Shown piece by piece: positions 7,285 to 15,511 of a stretch of DNA of 64,000 nucleotides (its first letter is position 1; each line of letters begins with the position of its first letter). The stretch is from 55-13 sp037190145. GTDB lineage: Bacteria > Armatimonadota > Fimbriimonadia > Fimbriimonadales > Fimbriimonadaceae. The position numbers and the translations under genes are program-made. The notes under the pieces were generated by a model. That model searched no databases. It had not been told where the DNA came from and worked only from the letters and a program-made list of their open reading frames with translations. Location: the NCBI GenBank assembly GCA_037190145.1, contig JBBCJU010000002.1, positions 248,001-312,000 of the forward strand, written 5' to 3'.

Positions 7285-8138
7285 GCAATAACTTCGGCTC
7301 CAATATCCAGGAACCTACGATAGCCGATGGAGCGATCCGAAACTTTGACCGTTCGTCCGGCTCGGAGAGCCATGCGGGCTATTCTCTCCATATTGCCACC
7401 TTCCGCGATCTGGACAAAAGATAGGCTCATGGCAAGTGAGCCTACAAGACGATCTCGAATCTTGTTGTTGATCCCGATGAAATCGGACTCGGGACGAAAA
7501 GGTGATACGACAAGATCCGTTCTCGGGTCGAACTCGTAACGCCACAGGCGAGCCATTCGGAAAGCTTCATCACGCAAGTTTTCTCCGAGGACTTTAAACA
7601 AACCTCTATCCAGACATAGGATGCGCGGAGATCCCCAGCGGAGAGGGACGACAGCTGATCGTTGGTACTCGGGAGTATCGTGTCCAGTGACCAGAATGCC
7701 GCCATCGAGAACGGCATCTTCGGTTAGCTTTTCCACAAGATTGAGATGGGCAGGGAAAGATTTTCGGGATGACAGAACAGTGAAAGTCTTTGCTTCCAAA
7801 AGGTTTACGTTTCCATATAGGAAAAGAACGCCGGGAGGGTCCGGGTCCATTTGCTCTACACGCGTTGGGTAGTGGGCATCAGCGGCAGTCACCAATGTGA
7901 CTCCAAGAGCGGAAAGGCGATTCTCAAGTTCCTGGGTTTCCGTAAGGCTTCGACTGTTTAATGCGGACGCGGCTTTGGCAGAGAGTTTGTATTCTTCACG
8001 AAAGGCTTCGATAGAGAGCTTTAGAAACTCTTCAGGAGTGCGACCGAGAAGGTTGTTTCTGGTGAGAACTCGTATAACAGACTTTCCACCCATCCCTGGA
8101 GTCATGGCTAAGTGCAAGGCAAAGGTTCGAGAGTGCAT
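7281..8138 (-). CDS. divergent DprA/Smf-like protein
   Basis: The 285-aa protein follows the DprA plan: an N-terminal helical region, then Y-P-T-R-V-E-Q-M-D-P-D-P-P-G-V-L-F-L-Y-G-N, the typical run-in to the Rossmann-like DprA domain, and a C-terminal strand V-S-F-V/F-V-Q-I-A-E-G-G-N followed by A-x-x-A-x-x-A-G-R-T-V-K-V. DprA loads RecA on single-stranded DNA in natural transformation. The usual G-S-R-x-x-S-x-Y-G and S-G-x-A-x-G-I-D-x-x-A-H motifs are replaced by L-S-S-R-K-S-F-P-A-H and V-T-G-H-D-T-P-E-Y, so DNA binding may be changed. Its ATG overlaps the TAA of the phosphorylase gene by one base (TAATG), implying coupling. Confidence 0.65.
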   Translation of the reverse strand: MHSRTFALHLAMTPGMGGKSVIRVLTRNNLLGRTPEEFLKLSIEAFREEYKLSAKAASALNSRSLTETQELENRLSALGVTLVTAADAHYPTRVEQMDPDPPGVLFLYGNVNLLEAKTFTVLSSRKSFPAHLNLVEKLTEDAVLDGGILVTGHDTPEYQRSAVVPLRWGSPRILCLDRGLFKVLGENLRDEAFRMARLWRYEFDPRTDLVVSPFRPESDFIGINNKIRDRLVGSLAMSLSFVQIAEGGNMERIARMALRAGRTVKVSDRSIGYRRFLDIGAEVIA

Positions 8139-8863
8139 TAGGCTGGTAATGCACCTACGGCTCGCTTGAGAATGGCTACAGCCTTTGGCCCGAGTTCTTG
8201 CATGGCATTGCTTACCAGGTCATGCTCCACTTCGCCTCCGAGTCCTTCTCCCATATTGGTGGCGACGGCTAAGAGAGCATATTGGATGCCTGCTTCCTTC
8301 ATCGCGATTGCTTCACTGGAGGCGGTCATCCCTACAACATCCCCAATTTTGGAGAGGAGTTGGATCTCGTGCGGAGTCTCAAACCGAGGGCCGTTTAGAC
8401 CGATGTAAACTCCCCCATCTAGAACTGGGATTCCGACTAACTTGGCTCCGGCCAGAACTGCACTTCTTGCTTTGTGGCCGAAGGCTTGTCCGAACGGGGT
8501 ATGGACTACGTTCTGGTCATGGATTGTCAGGTTGCGATAGGTTAGGTCCAGGAAATCGGAACAGACCATCAAGGTGCCAACGGGCCTTTCCAGAGACAGT
8601 GATCCGACAGCTGCCGTCGCAAAACAATATTGAGCCCCAACTTGTGAAAGGGCTGTAGCCATGGCAAGGTAGTTCACTCGATGGGGAGGAACGGAATGTC
8701 CGGCTGAATGTCGACTCAGAAGTAGCGCCGTTCGACCTTCGACCCGAATGACTTTTCCACGTGCAACACCGTAGGGCGTTGGGATGTGCATGGCTCGTCC
8801 TTCTTCACGAGCGAGCAAAGAACCGACGCCGGTTCCGCCTATAAGTCCTACATCAACCTTCAT
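8138..8863 (-). CDS. mtnP: S-methyl-5'-thioadenosine/thioinosine-type phosphorylase (PNP/MTAP family)
   Basis: The 241-aa protein cleaves a purine nucleoside with phosphate, most likely methylthioadenosine or methylthioinosine, in methionine salvage and purine recycling. Family features in order: V-G-L-I-G-G-T-G at residue 5, S-R-H-S-A-G-H-S-V-P-P-H-R-V-N-Y, an A-A-V-G-S-L strand, N-G-P-R-F-E-T-P-H-E and V-V-G-M-T-A-S-S-E. It is somewhat shorter than human MTAP. S-S-E in place of the usual P-E affects base and ribose contacts, so the exact substrate is open. The gene is upstream of and coupled to the DprA-like gene. ahcY, also linked to SAM turnover, is elsewhere in the window. Confidence 0.8.
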   Translation of the reverse strand: MKVDVGLIGGTGVGSLLAREEGRAMHIPTPYGVARGKVIRVEGRTALLLSRHSAGHSVPPHRVNYLAMATALSQVGAQYCFATAAVGSLSLERPVGTLMVCSDFLDLTYRNLTIHDQNVVHTPFGQAFGHKARSAVLAGAKLVGIPVLDGGVYIGLNGPRFETPHEIQLLSKIGDVVGMTASSEAIAMKEAGIQYALLAVATNMGEGLGGEVEHDLVSNAMQELGPKAVAILKRAVGALPA

Positions 8864-8905
8864 TCATCTTCGATTATATTAGGACGCCAAGTAAACTGAC
8901 CACTC

Positions 8906-9316
8906 ATGACGCTTCGCGAAGTTCTACATGCACATATCCCAACTCTTCATTTGGAGAGCACCGTTCGGGATGCAGTAGACAAGATGGATATCTACCAGTT
9001 TCCTGGACTTGTAGTGGTCGATGAAAATATTAAGCCAGTCGGGGTGTTGACGGAGGGCGATCTATGCCGGGTTGTTACCACTCGTGAAAGCTTGACTAGT
9101 CTCGCGAATGAGCCAGCTTATGTTCACGCATCGAAAGAACCTACAGTGTCTCATCCAGATACGGAGATTGGAGAGGCGTTTCACTTGATGCTGAATTCAG
9201 GACTCACTGTTCTACCAGTGGTTGAAGAACAGAGGCTCCTTGGTGTGGTGCTGAGAGTGGATTTGATGCAGGCAATGATGATGGACTGCATCGTAGCGGT
9301 AGGGAAGGAAGATTAA
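8906..9316 (+). CDS. tandem CBS-domain protein
   Basis: A 136-aa cytoplasmic protein made of two CBS motifs: residues about 10-60 (T-V-R-D-A-V-D-K-M ... G-V-L-T-E-G-D-L) and 75-125 (I-G-E-A-F-H-L-M-L ... G-V-V-L-R-V-D-L). Such pairs bind adenine nucleotides or SAM and regulate a partner. No catalytic domain is attached. The stop TAA is immediately followed by the ATG of the peroxiredoxin gene, so the two are translated together. The divergent phosphorylase start is about 40 bp away and the promoters must share that interval. Confidence 0.88.
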   Translation: MTLREVLHAHIPTLHLESTVRDAVDKMDIYQFPGLVVVDENIKPVGVLTEGDLCRVVTTRESLTSLANEPAYVHASKEPTVSHPDTEIGEAFHLMLNSGLTVLPVVEEQRLLGVVLRVDLMQAMMMDCIVAVGKED

Positions 9317-9769
9317 ATGATTGAAGTAGGCAGTGTTTTCCCCGATTTCTCCTTGACTGATCAAGAAGGAGAGACTCATTCACGAAAGGACTTTGGTGGC
9401 GCAAAGACGGTTTTTTACTTTTATCCAAAAGATGACACCAGTGGATGTACTGCGGAAGCTTGCGAGTTTCGGGACCTAATGCCAGACATCAAGGGTGCAA
9501 GGATTGTGGGAGTAAGTCCAGATGGTCAGAAGTCCCACAAGAAGTTTGTTGATAAGCACAGCTTAAATTTCACCTTGCTATCCGACACAGATCACAAATT
9601 GGTTGAACCGCTTGGTATTTGGGTTGAGAAGTCGCTTTACGGCAGAAAGTACATGGGCGTTGAAAGAACGACTTACCTCGTTGATACGGATGGGAAAATC
9701 CTGCATATTTGGCGAAAGGTAAAGCCGCAAGGGCATGCTGCTGAAGTGCAAGCCCTGCTTAACAGTTAG
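9317..9769 (+). CDS. bcp: thioredoxin-dependent thiol peroxidase (Bcp/PrxQ)
   Basis: The 150-aa peroxiredoxin reduces hydrogen and organic peroxides using thioredoxin. The peroxidatic Cys lies in D-D-T-S-G-C-T-A-E-A-C-E-F-R-D (about residues 39-53). The second Cys five residues later is the typical PrxQ resolving cysteine. The A-x-x-Y-P-K-D-style strand F-Y-F-Y-P-K-D precedes it and E-R-T-T-Y-L-V is the conserved strand near the end. The start is directly abutted to the CBS gene stop, and panB follows 21 bp later, suggesting a four-gene transcript. Confidence 0.93.
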   Translation: MIEVGSVFPDFSLTDQEGETHSRKDFGGAKTVFYFYPKDDTSGCTAEACEFRDLMPDIKGARIVGVSPDGQKSHKKFVDKHSLNFTLLSDTDHKLVEPLGIWVEKSLYGRKYMGVERTTYLVDTDGKILHIWRKVKPQGHAAEVQALLNS

Positions 9770-9790
9770 CGACGGTAAACTTTCTTTTCT

Positions 9791-10576
9791 ATGGCTGATA
9801 AAGTAACTGCTCCCAAGGTGCGTGCGATGAAGGGTTCCGGGGAGAAGGTCGTTTGTATTACTGCGTACGACGCTTACTTTGGCCGCCTTGCCGATGAAGC
9901 TGGCGTTGATGTAATTCTCGTTGGAGATTCGGTGGGCAATGTTAGCTTGGGTTATCCCAATACGATCTTCGTATCTTTGGACGAGATGCTTCACCATGTT
10001 CGAGCGGTTCGAAGAGGTGTAAAGCGAGCCTTGCTTGTTGGTGACCTTCCGTTTGGCTCTTATAACTCGTCTGTTGATCAAGCGGTTGATTCTGCGGTGG
10101 CTTTGATGAAGGCGGGAGCTGAAGCCGTAAAGTTAGAAGGGGACTATCCGGAAGCTATTCAAGCGATGGTAAAGGCAGGAATTCCAGTGATGGGGCACCT
10201 TGGAATGACGCCCCAATCAGTGAATGTTTTCGGTGGCTTTAAAGTTCAAGGTAAAGGCGACGCGGGGGATCGCGTCGTGTCTGAGGCTCAATCTGTCGAG
10301 TCCGCCGGGGCTTTTTCTGTTGTCTTAGAACTGATTCCCGCGAGCCTTTCGAGCCGAGTGACAGAGCAAGTAGGTATCCCGACTATAGGAATTGGTGGGG
10401 GACCAAACTGTGATGGGCAAATTCAAGTTATCTATGATGTCCTAGGCTTGGCGACTGAAACTTTTAAGCATGCGAAGAAGTATGTGGATGGGGAAGCTTT
10501 GTTTTCTAAGGGTATAGGACAATATACAAGTGAAGTTAAGCAAAAGAGTTTCCCGGGAATGGAGAACAGTTTTTGA
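9791..10576 (+). CDS. panB: 3-methyl-2-oxobutanoate hydroxymethyltransferase
   Basis: First committed step of pantothenate synthesis: adds a hydroxymethyl group from methylenetetrahydrofolate to 2-oxoisovalerate to give ketopantoate, in the cytoplasm. At 261 aa it has the usual length. Recognisable segments are T-A-Y-D-A, V-G-D-S-V-G-N (metal Asp), V-G-D-L-P-F-G-S-Y (second Asp), A-V-K-L-E-G-D (Glu), M-G-H-L-G-M-T-P-Q-S and L-E-L-I-P-A (catalytic Glu). The stop overlaps the TTG start of panC by 4 bp, so translation is coupled. Confidence 0.97.
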   Translation: MADKVTAPKVRAMKGSGEKVVCITAYDAYFGRLADEAGVDVILVGDSVGNVSLGYPNTIFVSLDEMLHHVRAVRRGVKRALLVGDLPFGSYNSSVDQAVDSAVALMKAGAEAVKLEGDYPEAIQAMVKAGIPVMGHLGMTPQSVNVFGGFKVQGKGDAGDRVVSEAQSVESAGAFSVVLELIPASLSSRVTEQVGIPTIGIGGGPNCDGQIQVIYDVLGLATETFKHAKKYVDGEALFSKGIGQYTSEVKQKSFPGMENSF

Positions 10577-11394
10577 GAGTTGTTCGCAAAATCTCTGAAC
10601 TTCAGATTCACTCCAATAGCAGCATTGGGTTTGTTCCGACGATGGGGGCTTTGCATGATGGGCACCTTCAACTAATGCGTCGTTCTAAGGAGGAAACAGA
10701 ACTATCGGTTATTTCGATTTTTGTGAATCCATTGCAGTTTGCCCCTAACGAAGACTACAGTCGGTACCCAAGGCCCTTAGAAAACGATTTGCAATTGGCG
10801 GAAAGTGTCGGAGTGGATGTTGTATTTGTACCGGAAGTGTCTGAGATTTATCCCAACTCAGAGCCTTCAACAAAAATATGCGTTCCAGATGTAACTGATC
10901 GATGGGAAGGCGTTCATCGTCCAGGTCACTTTGATGGAGTTGCGACGGTCGTGGCCAAGTTATTCCATATTGTTTCCCCCAACATTGCTTTCTTTGGTCG
11001 AAAAGATTTTCAACAATGTATGGTTATTGAACGTATGGTCCGAGACCTTAATATTCCCGTACAGATATCTATTGAACCTACAGTAAGGGAGGCTGATGGA
11101 CTTGCAATGTCATCCCGAAACCGCTATTTATCTCCAGAGGAAAGGAACGTTGCGCCTCGAATCTATCAGAACCTTCTAAAAATTCGCGAAAATATATGTG
11201 GCGGTGGGAATGTTGAAAATTCGTTACTCGATTCACGAAAAGCTTTGAGTGAATCCGGGATCATTCTTGACTATTTGGAGCTTGTTGATAATTTTTCTCT
11301 TGCGCCCCTTAAACAAAATAGTGAAGGTACTTCGTTGATTTTTGCAGGAAAACTAGGAAGTACGAGGCTAATTGACAATATTGCGGTTTCTTAG
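10573..11394 (+). CDS. panC: pantothenate synthetase
   Basis: ATP-dependent ligation of pantoate and beta-alanine to pantothenate. The 273-aa protein shows P-T-M-G-A-L-H-D-G-H (HIGH-type nucleotide motif), F-V-N-P-L-Q-F, N-E-D-Y-S-R-Y-P-R, F-G-R-K-D-F-Q-Q and S-S-R-N-R-Y-L (KMSKS-like). TTG start at 10573 overlaps the panB stop (TTGA). No panD is in the window, so beta-alanine must come from elsewhere. Confidence 0.97.
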   Translation: MRVVRKISELQIHSNSSIGFVPTMGALHDGHLQLMRRSKEETELSVISIFVNPLQFAPNEDYSRYPRPLENDLQLAESVGVDVVFVPEVSEIYPNSEPSTKICVPDVTDRWEGVHRPGHFDGVATVVAKLFHIVSPNIAFFGRKDFQQCMVIERMVRDLNIPVQISIEPTVREADGLAMSSRNRYLSPEERNVAPRIYQNLLKIRENICGGGNVENSLLDSRKALSESGIILDYLELVDNFSLAPLKQNSEGTSLIFAGKLGSTRLIDNIAVS

Positions 11395-11407
11395 TTTGTT
11401 TTTGGGC

Positions 11408-11436
11408 TTGCAATACAGAAATCATTTGTGTATAGT
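11408..11436 (+). promoter_or_regulatory. sigma70-type promoter
   Basis: TTGCAA (11408-11413), a 17-bp spacer and TATAGT (11431-11436), about 22 bp before the start codon of the small basic protein. A GGAGA Shine-Dalgarno at 11449-11453 lies between. Confidence 0.75.
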
Positions 11437-11458
11437 ATCGACTTAGTCGGAGAAGATA

Positions 11459-11860
11459 ATGCGAACAGTACAGAGCGTAAAGAATTCCTTAAAGTTCAAA
11501 GCAGCGCCAAAGACAGGCATCCTGTCTATTAAAATTGGTGTCAAGAAATACAACGTGCCCGTAGAAGCAAGAATGCTTAGTAACGGTGATTACGTGTTTC
11601 TGTCTTTTCCTGCATCATCCGAACTATATAAGATCGAGAATAAGGAACTTGGAGCTTTGGAAGCGAACGCCGATGCAACTGATGCATTATCTGCGTTAAC
11701 TCCCAAGCGACGCAGAGGTCGACGAAAGCGAGAATCTGTAGAGATGCCGGAGGAGCTGGCAAGCGCCCTGAAGAATCTCCCTGCAGGCTTTAAGCTTGGC
11801 TACGGACTGGATGGAACTCCTAAGCTAGTAAAGACTAGAACCCGAAAATCAAAGAAGTAG
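11459..11860 (+). CDS. small basic protein of unknown function
   Basis: Not recognised. The 133-aa protein has an N-terminal part rich in beta-strand residues (I-L-S-I-K-I-G-V-K-K-Y-N-V-P-V, then Y-V-F-L-S-F-P), a central Ala-rich helix and a very basic linker (P-K-R-R-R-G-R-R-K-R). A Lys/Arg tail (K-T-R-T-R-K-S-K-K) closes it. The charge suggests nucleic-acid or ribosome binding. It has its own strong promoter and a good Shine-Dalgarno, and stands alone upstream of tRNA-Thr, so it is likely well expressed. Confidence 0.75.
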   Translation: MRTVQSVKNSLKFKAAPKTGILSIKIGVKKYNVPVEARMLSNGDYVFLSFPASSELYKIENKELGALEANADATDALSALTPKRRRGRRKRESVEMPEELASALKNLPAGFKLGYGLDGTPKLVKTRTRKSKK

Positions 11861-11913
11861 TCCCACCGGACACCTTATCTCCGTCTTGGTGAGTCACAAT
11901 ATTCACCATTAAC

Positions 11914-11988
11914 GCCGGTGTAGCTCAGTGGTAGAGCGGCTGTTTTGTAAACAGCGGGTCGCGGGTTCGAATCCTGTCGCCGGCTCCA
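11914..11988 (+). tRNA. tRNA-Thr (anticodon UGU)
   Basis: The 75-nt cloverleaf has a 7-bp acceptor stem (GCCGGTG with CGCCGGC), a D arm AGCTC...GAGC, anticodon stem GCTGT/ACAGC with loop TTTGTAA (anticodon TGT at positions 34-36), T arm GCGGG-TTCGAAT-CCTGT, discriminator T and encoded CCA. Confidence 0.97.
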
Positions 11989-12001
11989 GAACTCTAAGTT
12001 G

Positions 12002-12032
12002 AAAACCCCGCCTAGAAAGGCGGGGTTTTCTG
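12002..12032 (+). terminator. intrinsic terminator after tRNA-Thr
   Basis: AAAACCCCGCC (12002-12012) pairs with GGCGGGGTTTT (12018-12028) across TAGAAA, running into TTTTCTGTTTT, 13 bp after the tRNA. Confidence 0.9.
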
Positions 12033-12297
12033 TTTTATCTTTAACGTGGTGATGTTTGTGGTGATATTTTGCATTTCACTGCTCTCCAAACGCATTGATA
12101 AGTGGGCGTCGCTGTTCTGAGATGCCGTTAGTTGTCGAGCACGAAGCGCTAGTATTCACGCCGAACGATGCTAACACTTTTGCCTAAGAAGCGTCGCCCT
12201 TCAGGTCATCATGCGGGCAGATGGTTCGGTTATCCATGAATGTGCAACGTTAGGTCCCAATTATTTCAGGATTATTTAATTTGTTGATGTCATCGTA
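12029..12297. other. non-coding stretch after tRNA-Thr
   Basis: No gene, repeat of the tRNA 3' end, or integrase remnant was recognised here. A short direct similarity exists between TTAGGTCCCA (about 12250) and the left arm of the hairpin at 12298 (TTAGGTCCAC). Confidence 0.5.
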
Positions 12298-12345
12298 ATG
12301 AAACATTAGGTCCACGGAAAAATTCTCGTGAACCTAATGTTTCAT
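12298..12345 (+). promoter_or_regulatory. 19-bp inverted repeat just upstream of microprotein gene
   Basis: ATGAAACATTAGGTCCACG (12298-12316) pairs with CGTGAACCTAATGTTTCAT (12327-12345), 18 of 19 positions plus one G-U in RNA, loop of 10 nt. It ends 9 bp before the chosen ATG and abuts the GGAG Shine-Dalgarno. It could be a protein operator or an RNA hairpin that controls translation. Confidence 0.6.
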
Positions 12346-12354
12346 GGAGCGGCA

Positions 12355-12546
12355 ATGACATCGCGTACAAGGAGCTTGAGGCAGAATATTCATAGTTTGC
12401 GCAACATCGAATCAAAACCAGAGAACCGTGAAGTACTAGATATTGCGGATGACCTGCTTGATATGATCGAGAATATGCAGACTCAGATAAACCAAGTGAA
12501 GCAGGGGCAGCAGGCCGATTCTCCGTTTACTAGAAATAAGCTATGA
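12355..12546 (+). CDS. small coiled-coil protein of unknown function
   Basis: Not recognised. The 63-aa product is Gln/Asn/Glu/Asp-rich and almost entirely helical, with heptad-like I-A-D-D-L-L-D-M-I-E-N-M-Q-T-Q-I at residues about 34-49. ATG at 12355 is preferred over the in-frame GTG at 12328 because GGAG at 12347-12350 sits just upstream and because 12328 lies inside the inverted repeat. It is the only gene between the tRNA and the EAL-HDOD gene on the opposite strand. Confidence 0.55.
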   Translation: MTSRTRSLRQNIHSLRNIESKPENREVLDIADDLLDMIENMQTQINQVKQGQQADSPFTRNKL

Positions 12547-12671
12547 AGGCTTGAAATTAGGCACTGGATGCCCGTTTCACGGGTAAGTAAATGTTAAATA
12601 CACTATCGTAGTAAGAGCATGGAGTGATCTTAGAGAAGAGCAGATACTATGTTTTCTTACTGTAAGTGTAT

Positions 12672-13940
12672 TTATGCGGCCATTTGTTTGTGTTGTTCCT
12701 CGGCCCAGAATACAGAATCTAGATAAAGGTGCGTGGAAACTCCGGGAATGTTTGTCTCGGCTGCTCCCCAATCTCCTCTTTCAACAGATAGGGCGTGCCG
12801 CAACGTTTTTGAACAAGGTGTATCGAGGGCTGTTCCACAGAGGGCTTCTGATACTTCCGTGCAGAGTGGTAGCTCCTGAATCAAGTCGTCCATCGGCAAG
12901 TCAGTTAAGGCGTCTAAGACCGATAACAGACCAACTGTGAAGTGCTGCTCTGGGGAGCTATAAGCAACTTCTTTAGCCAGCTCTTCACAATAGCGGGCAC
13001 GAACCATGGCTAATTCATAGAGCTCAGGAGGTTTACCCGGTATCGCGGTCATCACGGCTAGGGATGCCAGAGTCCGAATGCGGGCAGTTCCTAGGAACAT
13101 TAAGGCTTGGCGGATGGAGTCCACCTTGCGCGAAAGCCCCATCGCCGCGCTGTTCACAAGTCTCAGAACCTTGTGGCATAAGGCTACATTTGCGATCAGT
13201 AAAAGCTCAAGTTCGGCCAGGCTGATATCAGGATCTTGGAGTTTTGATAGAAGGGAAAGAGAAAGCCCTTGGTTTGCGGGCACGCCAGACCCGCCTACGG
13301 TGGCGGGCTTGGAGAAAAAGTAGCCTTGGAAATAGTCAAAGCCCATTTGTTGGCAGGCTTTGAACTCTTCGGGGGTTTCGACTTTCTCGGCTAAATACTT
13401 CTGACCTCTTCGGGTTAGTTTTGCTTTTCCGGCACGTAGCTGATCAGTAGGAATTCCCATGATATCCACTTTTATAAGCTCTACAAGTTCTAAGAATGGA
13501 TCATGGCGCTCTTCAAAAATATAGTCGTCAAGAGCCAAATGGTAGCCCTCGGATTTCAGTTCGCGAAGGTTGCGCTCTACTTCTTCGTTCCAGGGTGTGT
13601 CCTCAAGAACTTCCAGAACAACCTTGTCTGCTGGCAGCAGACGAAGAGCATCGCTTGCAAGGAGCTGAGAAGGCACGTTTATATATGCCAAATGTGACCC
13701 AGCGAGTCGATCTAAGCCAACTTCTACAAGAACATTCGCAAGCGCATGGAGTTCTTCCTCCGGTCCTAATTGTCCAGCGCCTCCAGTTTGTCCGCTACGA
13801 TAGAGAAGCTCATAGGCATGTAGCTGTAAGCGTGCGTCATAAATCGGTTGACGAGCCATGTAAAACGTGGCGTTCGTATTTCCTATCCCGTCTGTCATTC
13901 CCATTCCACCAAAGAGATCAACACGCAACTGTATTGGCAC
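12672..13940 (-). CDS. EAL-HDOD signalling protein (YuxH type)
   Basis: The 422-aa protein has an N-terminal EAL-like domain (residues about 25-225: A-R-Q-P-I-Y-D, H-A-Y-E-L-L-Y-R, L-D-D-Y, I-K-V-D) and a C-terminal HDOD domain (about 225-400). Key EAL catalytic motifs are altered: E-L-L for E-A-L and L-D-D-Y-I-F in place of D-D-F-G-T-G, so cyclic-di-GMP hydrolysis is unlikely and a binding or scaffold role is more probable. Methionines at about residues 13 and 15 (G-G-M-G-M-T-D) are possible later starts. It is divergently oriented from the kinase gene 83 bp away. Confidence 0.87.
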   Translation of the reverse strand: MPIQLRVDLFGGMGMTDGIGNTNATFYMARQPIYDARLQLHAYELLYRSGQTGGAGQLGPEEELHALANVLVEVGLDRLAGSHLAYINVPSQLLASDALRLLPADKVVLEVLEDTPWNEEVERNLRELKSEGYHLALDDYIFEERHDPFLELVELIKVDIMGIPTDQLRAGKAKLTRRGQKYLAEKVETPEEFKACQQMGFDYFQGYFFSKPATVGGSGVPANQGLSLSLLSKLQDPDISLAELELLLIANVALCHKVLRLVNSAAMGLSRKVDSIRQALMFLGTARIRTLASLAVMTAIPGKPPELYELAMVRARYCEELAKEVAYSSPEQHFTVGLLSVLDALTDLPMDDLIQELPLCTEVSEALCGTALDTPCSKTLRHALSVERGDWGAAETNIPGVSTHLYLDSVFWAEEQHKQMAA

Positions 13941-14023
13941 CTGGACGCGAATCTGGATGCTAGGTTCTTCTAACAGAGCAAAGACTTAACGATTTCCTGA
14001 TCTTTAGCCAATGATTTGAAGGT

Positions 14024-15511
14024 ATGCCCCCAAAGGTTGGAAGGAAGGAGACGAGGTTTATTGCGAGCTTGTTTGAGGTTCCTCGCCAAGCTGGTCAAGT
14101 TTCTTTGACCGAATTCCTTGAGCAAATCGTTACTCGAAGTGCCGCCTGGTTTGGAGCAAGCTCCGTTTCGTTGTTCTTAAAGGAAAGTAAAGATTCCGTG
14201 ATGAGCCTTGCTGCTACTGGGGGCGATTCAGTTGCCGTCCCAAAAACGGCAATCATTAGAATTGGGCACGGCATTGCTGGGATAGCAGCTCAAGACGGAG
14301 CCCCTGTTCTAATCAATGACAACGGGACACAATCGAGATTCCGATCCCTTGTCGGCAAAGCTTCTGCACCCCTTGTTAGTTCGATGGTGGTACCCCTTTC
14401 TTCTTCTCAAGGTTGTATAGGAGTATTGAACCTCTCACGAAATCAGGGGAGTGATCGTTTCTCTGAAGCTGATCTTAGGCTTGCAAGAAGTGTGGCGAGC
14501 CATTTGGCCTTAGCGATAGAGAATGCACGGCTCGTCGCTTCTCTTCAGACGGCGATAAGAGATGCAGAAAGTGAACGGGCAAAGTTTCGAGGAATATTCG
14601 AGGGCTTGGGTTTGCCTGCCTATTTCCTAAACCAAGATTGGCATGTGCTTGAGCAGAACTTCGCAACAAGGGATATTCCTGTAAGTTTGGACTTAATACT
14701 TTCTGAGCTGCGAGCGGAGGCTGGGCTATCCAAGGAAAAGGAAGTTGTTGATCATGCTTCAGGTAGAAGCTGGTTAGCAGTCTTAAATGTTCTTCCAATT
14801 GGAGCAACATTGATCCTCGAAGAAACAACGGAAAGGGAGGCTCACCGGCGAGAGCTGGATCGGCTGAACCGAATGGCCGAGATAGGCTACATGACTGCCG
14901 CTATTGCGCACGAGATCCGTAATCCGTTGACAGGAATCCGTAGCGCAGCTCAGATGATTCGTGAAGTGCCGGAAGCAGCCGATGAGTTCACAAAGATTAT
15001 AGAACATGAAGCGATGAAGCTCAATGAGCTATGTAGTCAATTTCTTGGTTTTGCAAAACCCATTGAACTCGATAAGAGAGCTGTGGACTTCCGAAAAGTC
15101 ATCGAAAGCGTAGTGGCGCTAATGTCTCATGAATTCGAAGACAAAGATGTAGTTCTTGACGTTGAGATCGCGCCGAGGTTGCCGATGATAGAAGGAGACC
15201 CGCTTCGTTGGGAGCAGGTGTTACAGAACCTTATGTTGAACGCGTTGCAAGCTTCTATGCCAGGAAGCAGAGTCGTAGTTGGAGCGTCCGTGGCTGGAAT
15301 ATGGGTGGAAGATCAGGGTGCAGGAATGACAAGTGAGCAGCAAGAAAGGCTTTTTACTCCGTTCTTTACCACCAAACCTCAAGGGACTGGGCTGGGGCTG
15401 AGCACGGTTAAGAAGATTGTGGATGCGCATGAGGCCAAGATTACGGTCCAAAGTTTTTGCGGATCTGGAACGCGTTTTGACATAGAGTTTCCAATGAAGA
15501 GGGCAGCGTAG
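14024..15511 (+). CDS. soluble GAF-domain histidine kinase (NtrB/AtoS type)
   Basis: The 495-aa kinase has no membrane segment, so it senses a cytoplasmic signal. A GAF domain covers about residues 20-175 (G-H-G-I-A-G-I-A-A, P-L-S-S-S-Q-G-C-I-G-V-L-N-L). A PAS-like linker follows. HisKA has A-A-I-A-H-E-I-R-N-P-L (phosphoacceptor His about residue 297), and the HATPase domain has Q-N-L-M-L-N-A (N box), V-E-D-Q-G-A-G-M (G1) and G-T-G-L-G-L-S (G2). The stop TAG overlaps the GTG of the response-regulator gene by one base, fixing the two as a pair. Confidence 0.93.
   Translation: MPPKVGRKETRFIASLFEVPRQAGQVSLTEFLEQIVTRSAAWFGASSVSLFLKESKDSVMSLAATGGDSVAVPKTAIIRIGHGIAGIAAQDGAPVLINDNGTQSRFRSLVGKASAPLVSSMVVPLSSSQGCIGVLNLSRNQGSDRFSEADLRLARSVASHLALAIENARLVASLQTAIRDAESERAKFRGIFEGLGLPAYFLNQDWHVLEQNFATRDIPVSLDLILSELRAEAGLSKEKEVVDHASGRSWLAVLNVLPIGATLILEETTEREAHRRELDRLNRMAEIGYMTAAIAHEIRNPLTGIRSAAQMIREVPEAADEFTKIIEHEAMKLNELCSQFLGFAKPIELDKRAVDFRKVIESVVALMSHEFEDKDVVLDVEIAPRLPMIEGDPLRWEQVLQNLMLNALQASMPGSRVVVGASVAGIWVEDQGAGMTSEQQERLFTPFFTTKPQGTGLGLSTVKKIVDAHEAKITVQSFCGSGTRFDIEFPMKRAA

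Noticed and set aside
11989..12297. Possible prophage or island attachment site next to tRNA-Thr
   Set aside because: No repeat of the tRNA 3' end and no integrase fragment found in the window downstream.
13496..13963. 155-aa plus-strand frame opposite the EAL-HDOD gene
   Set aside because: Shadow of the EAL domain coding sequence without Shine-Dalgarno or motif.
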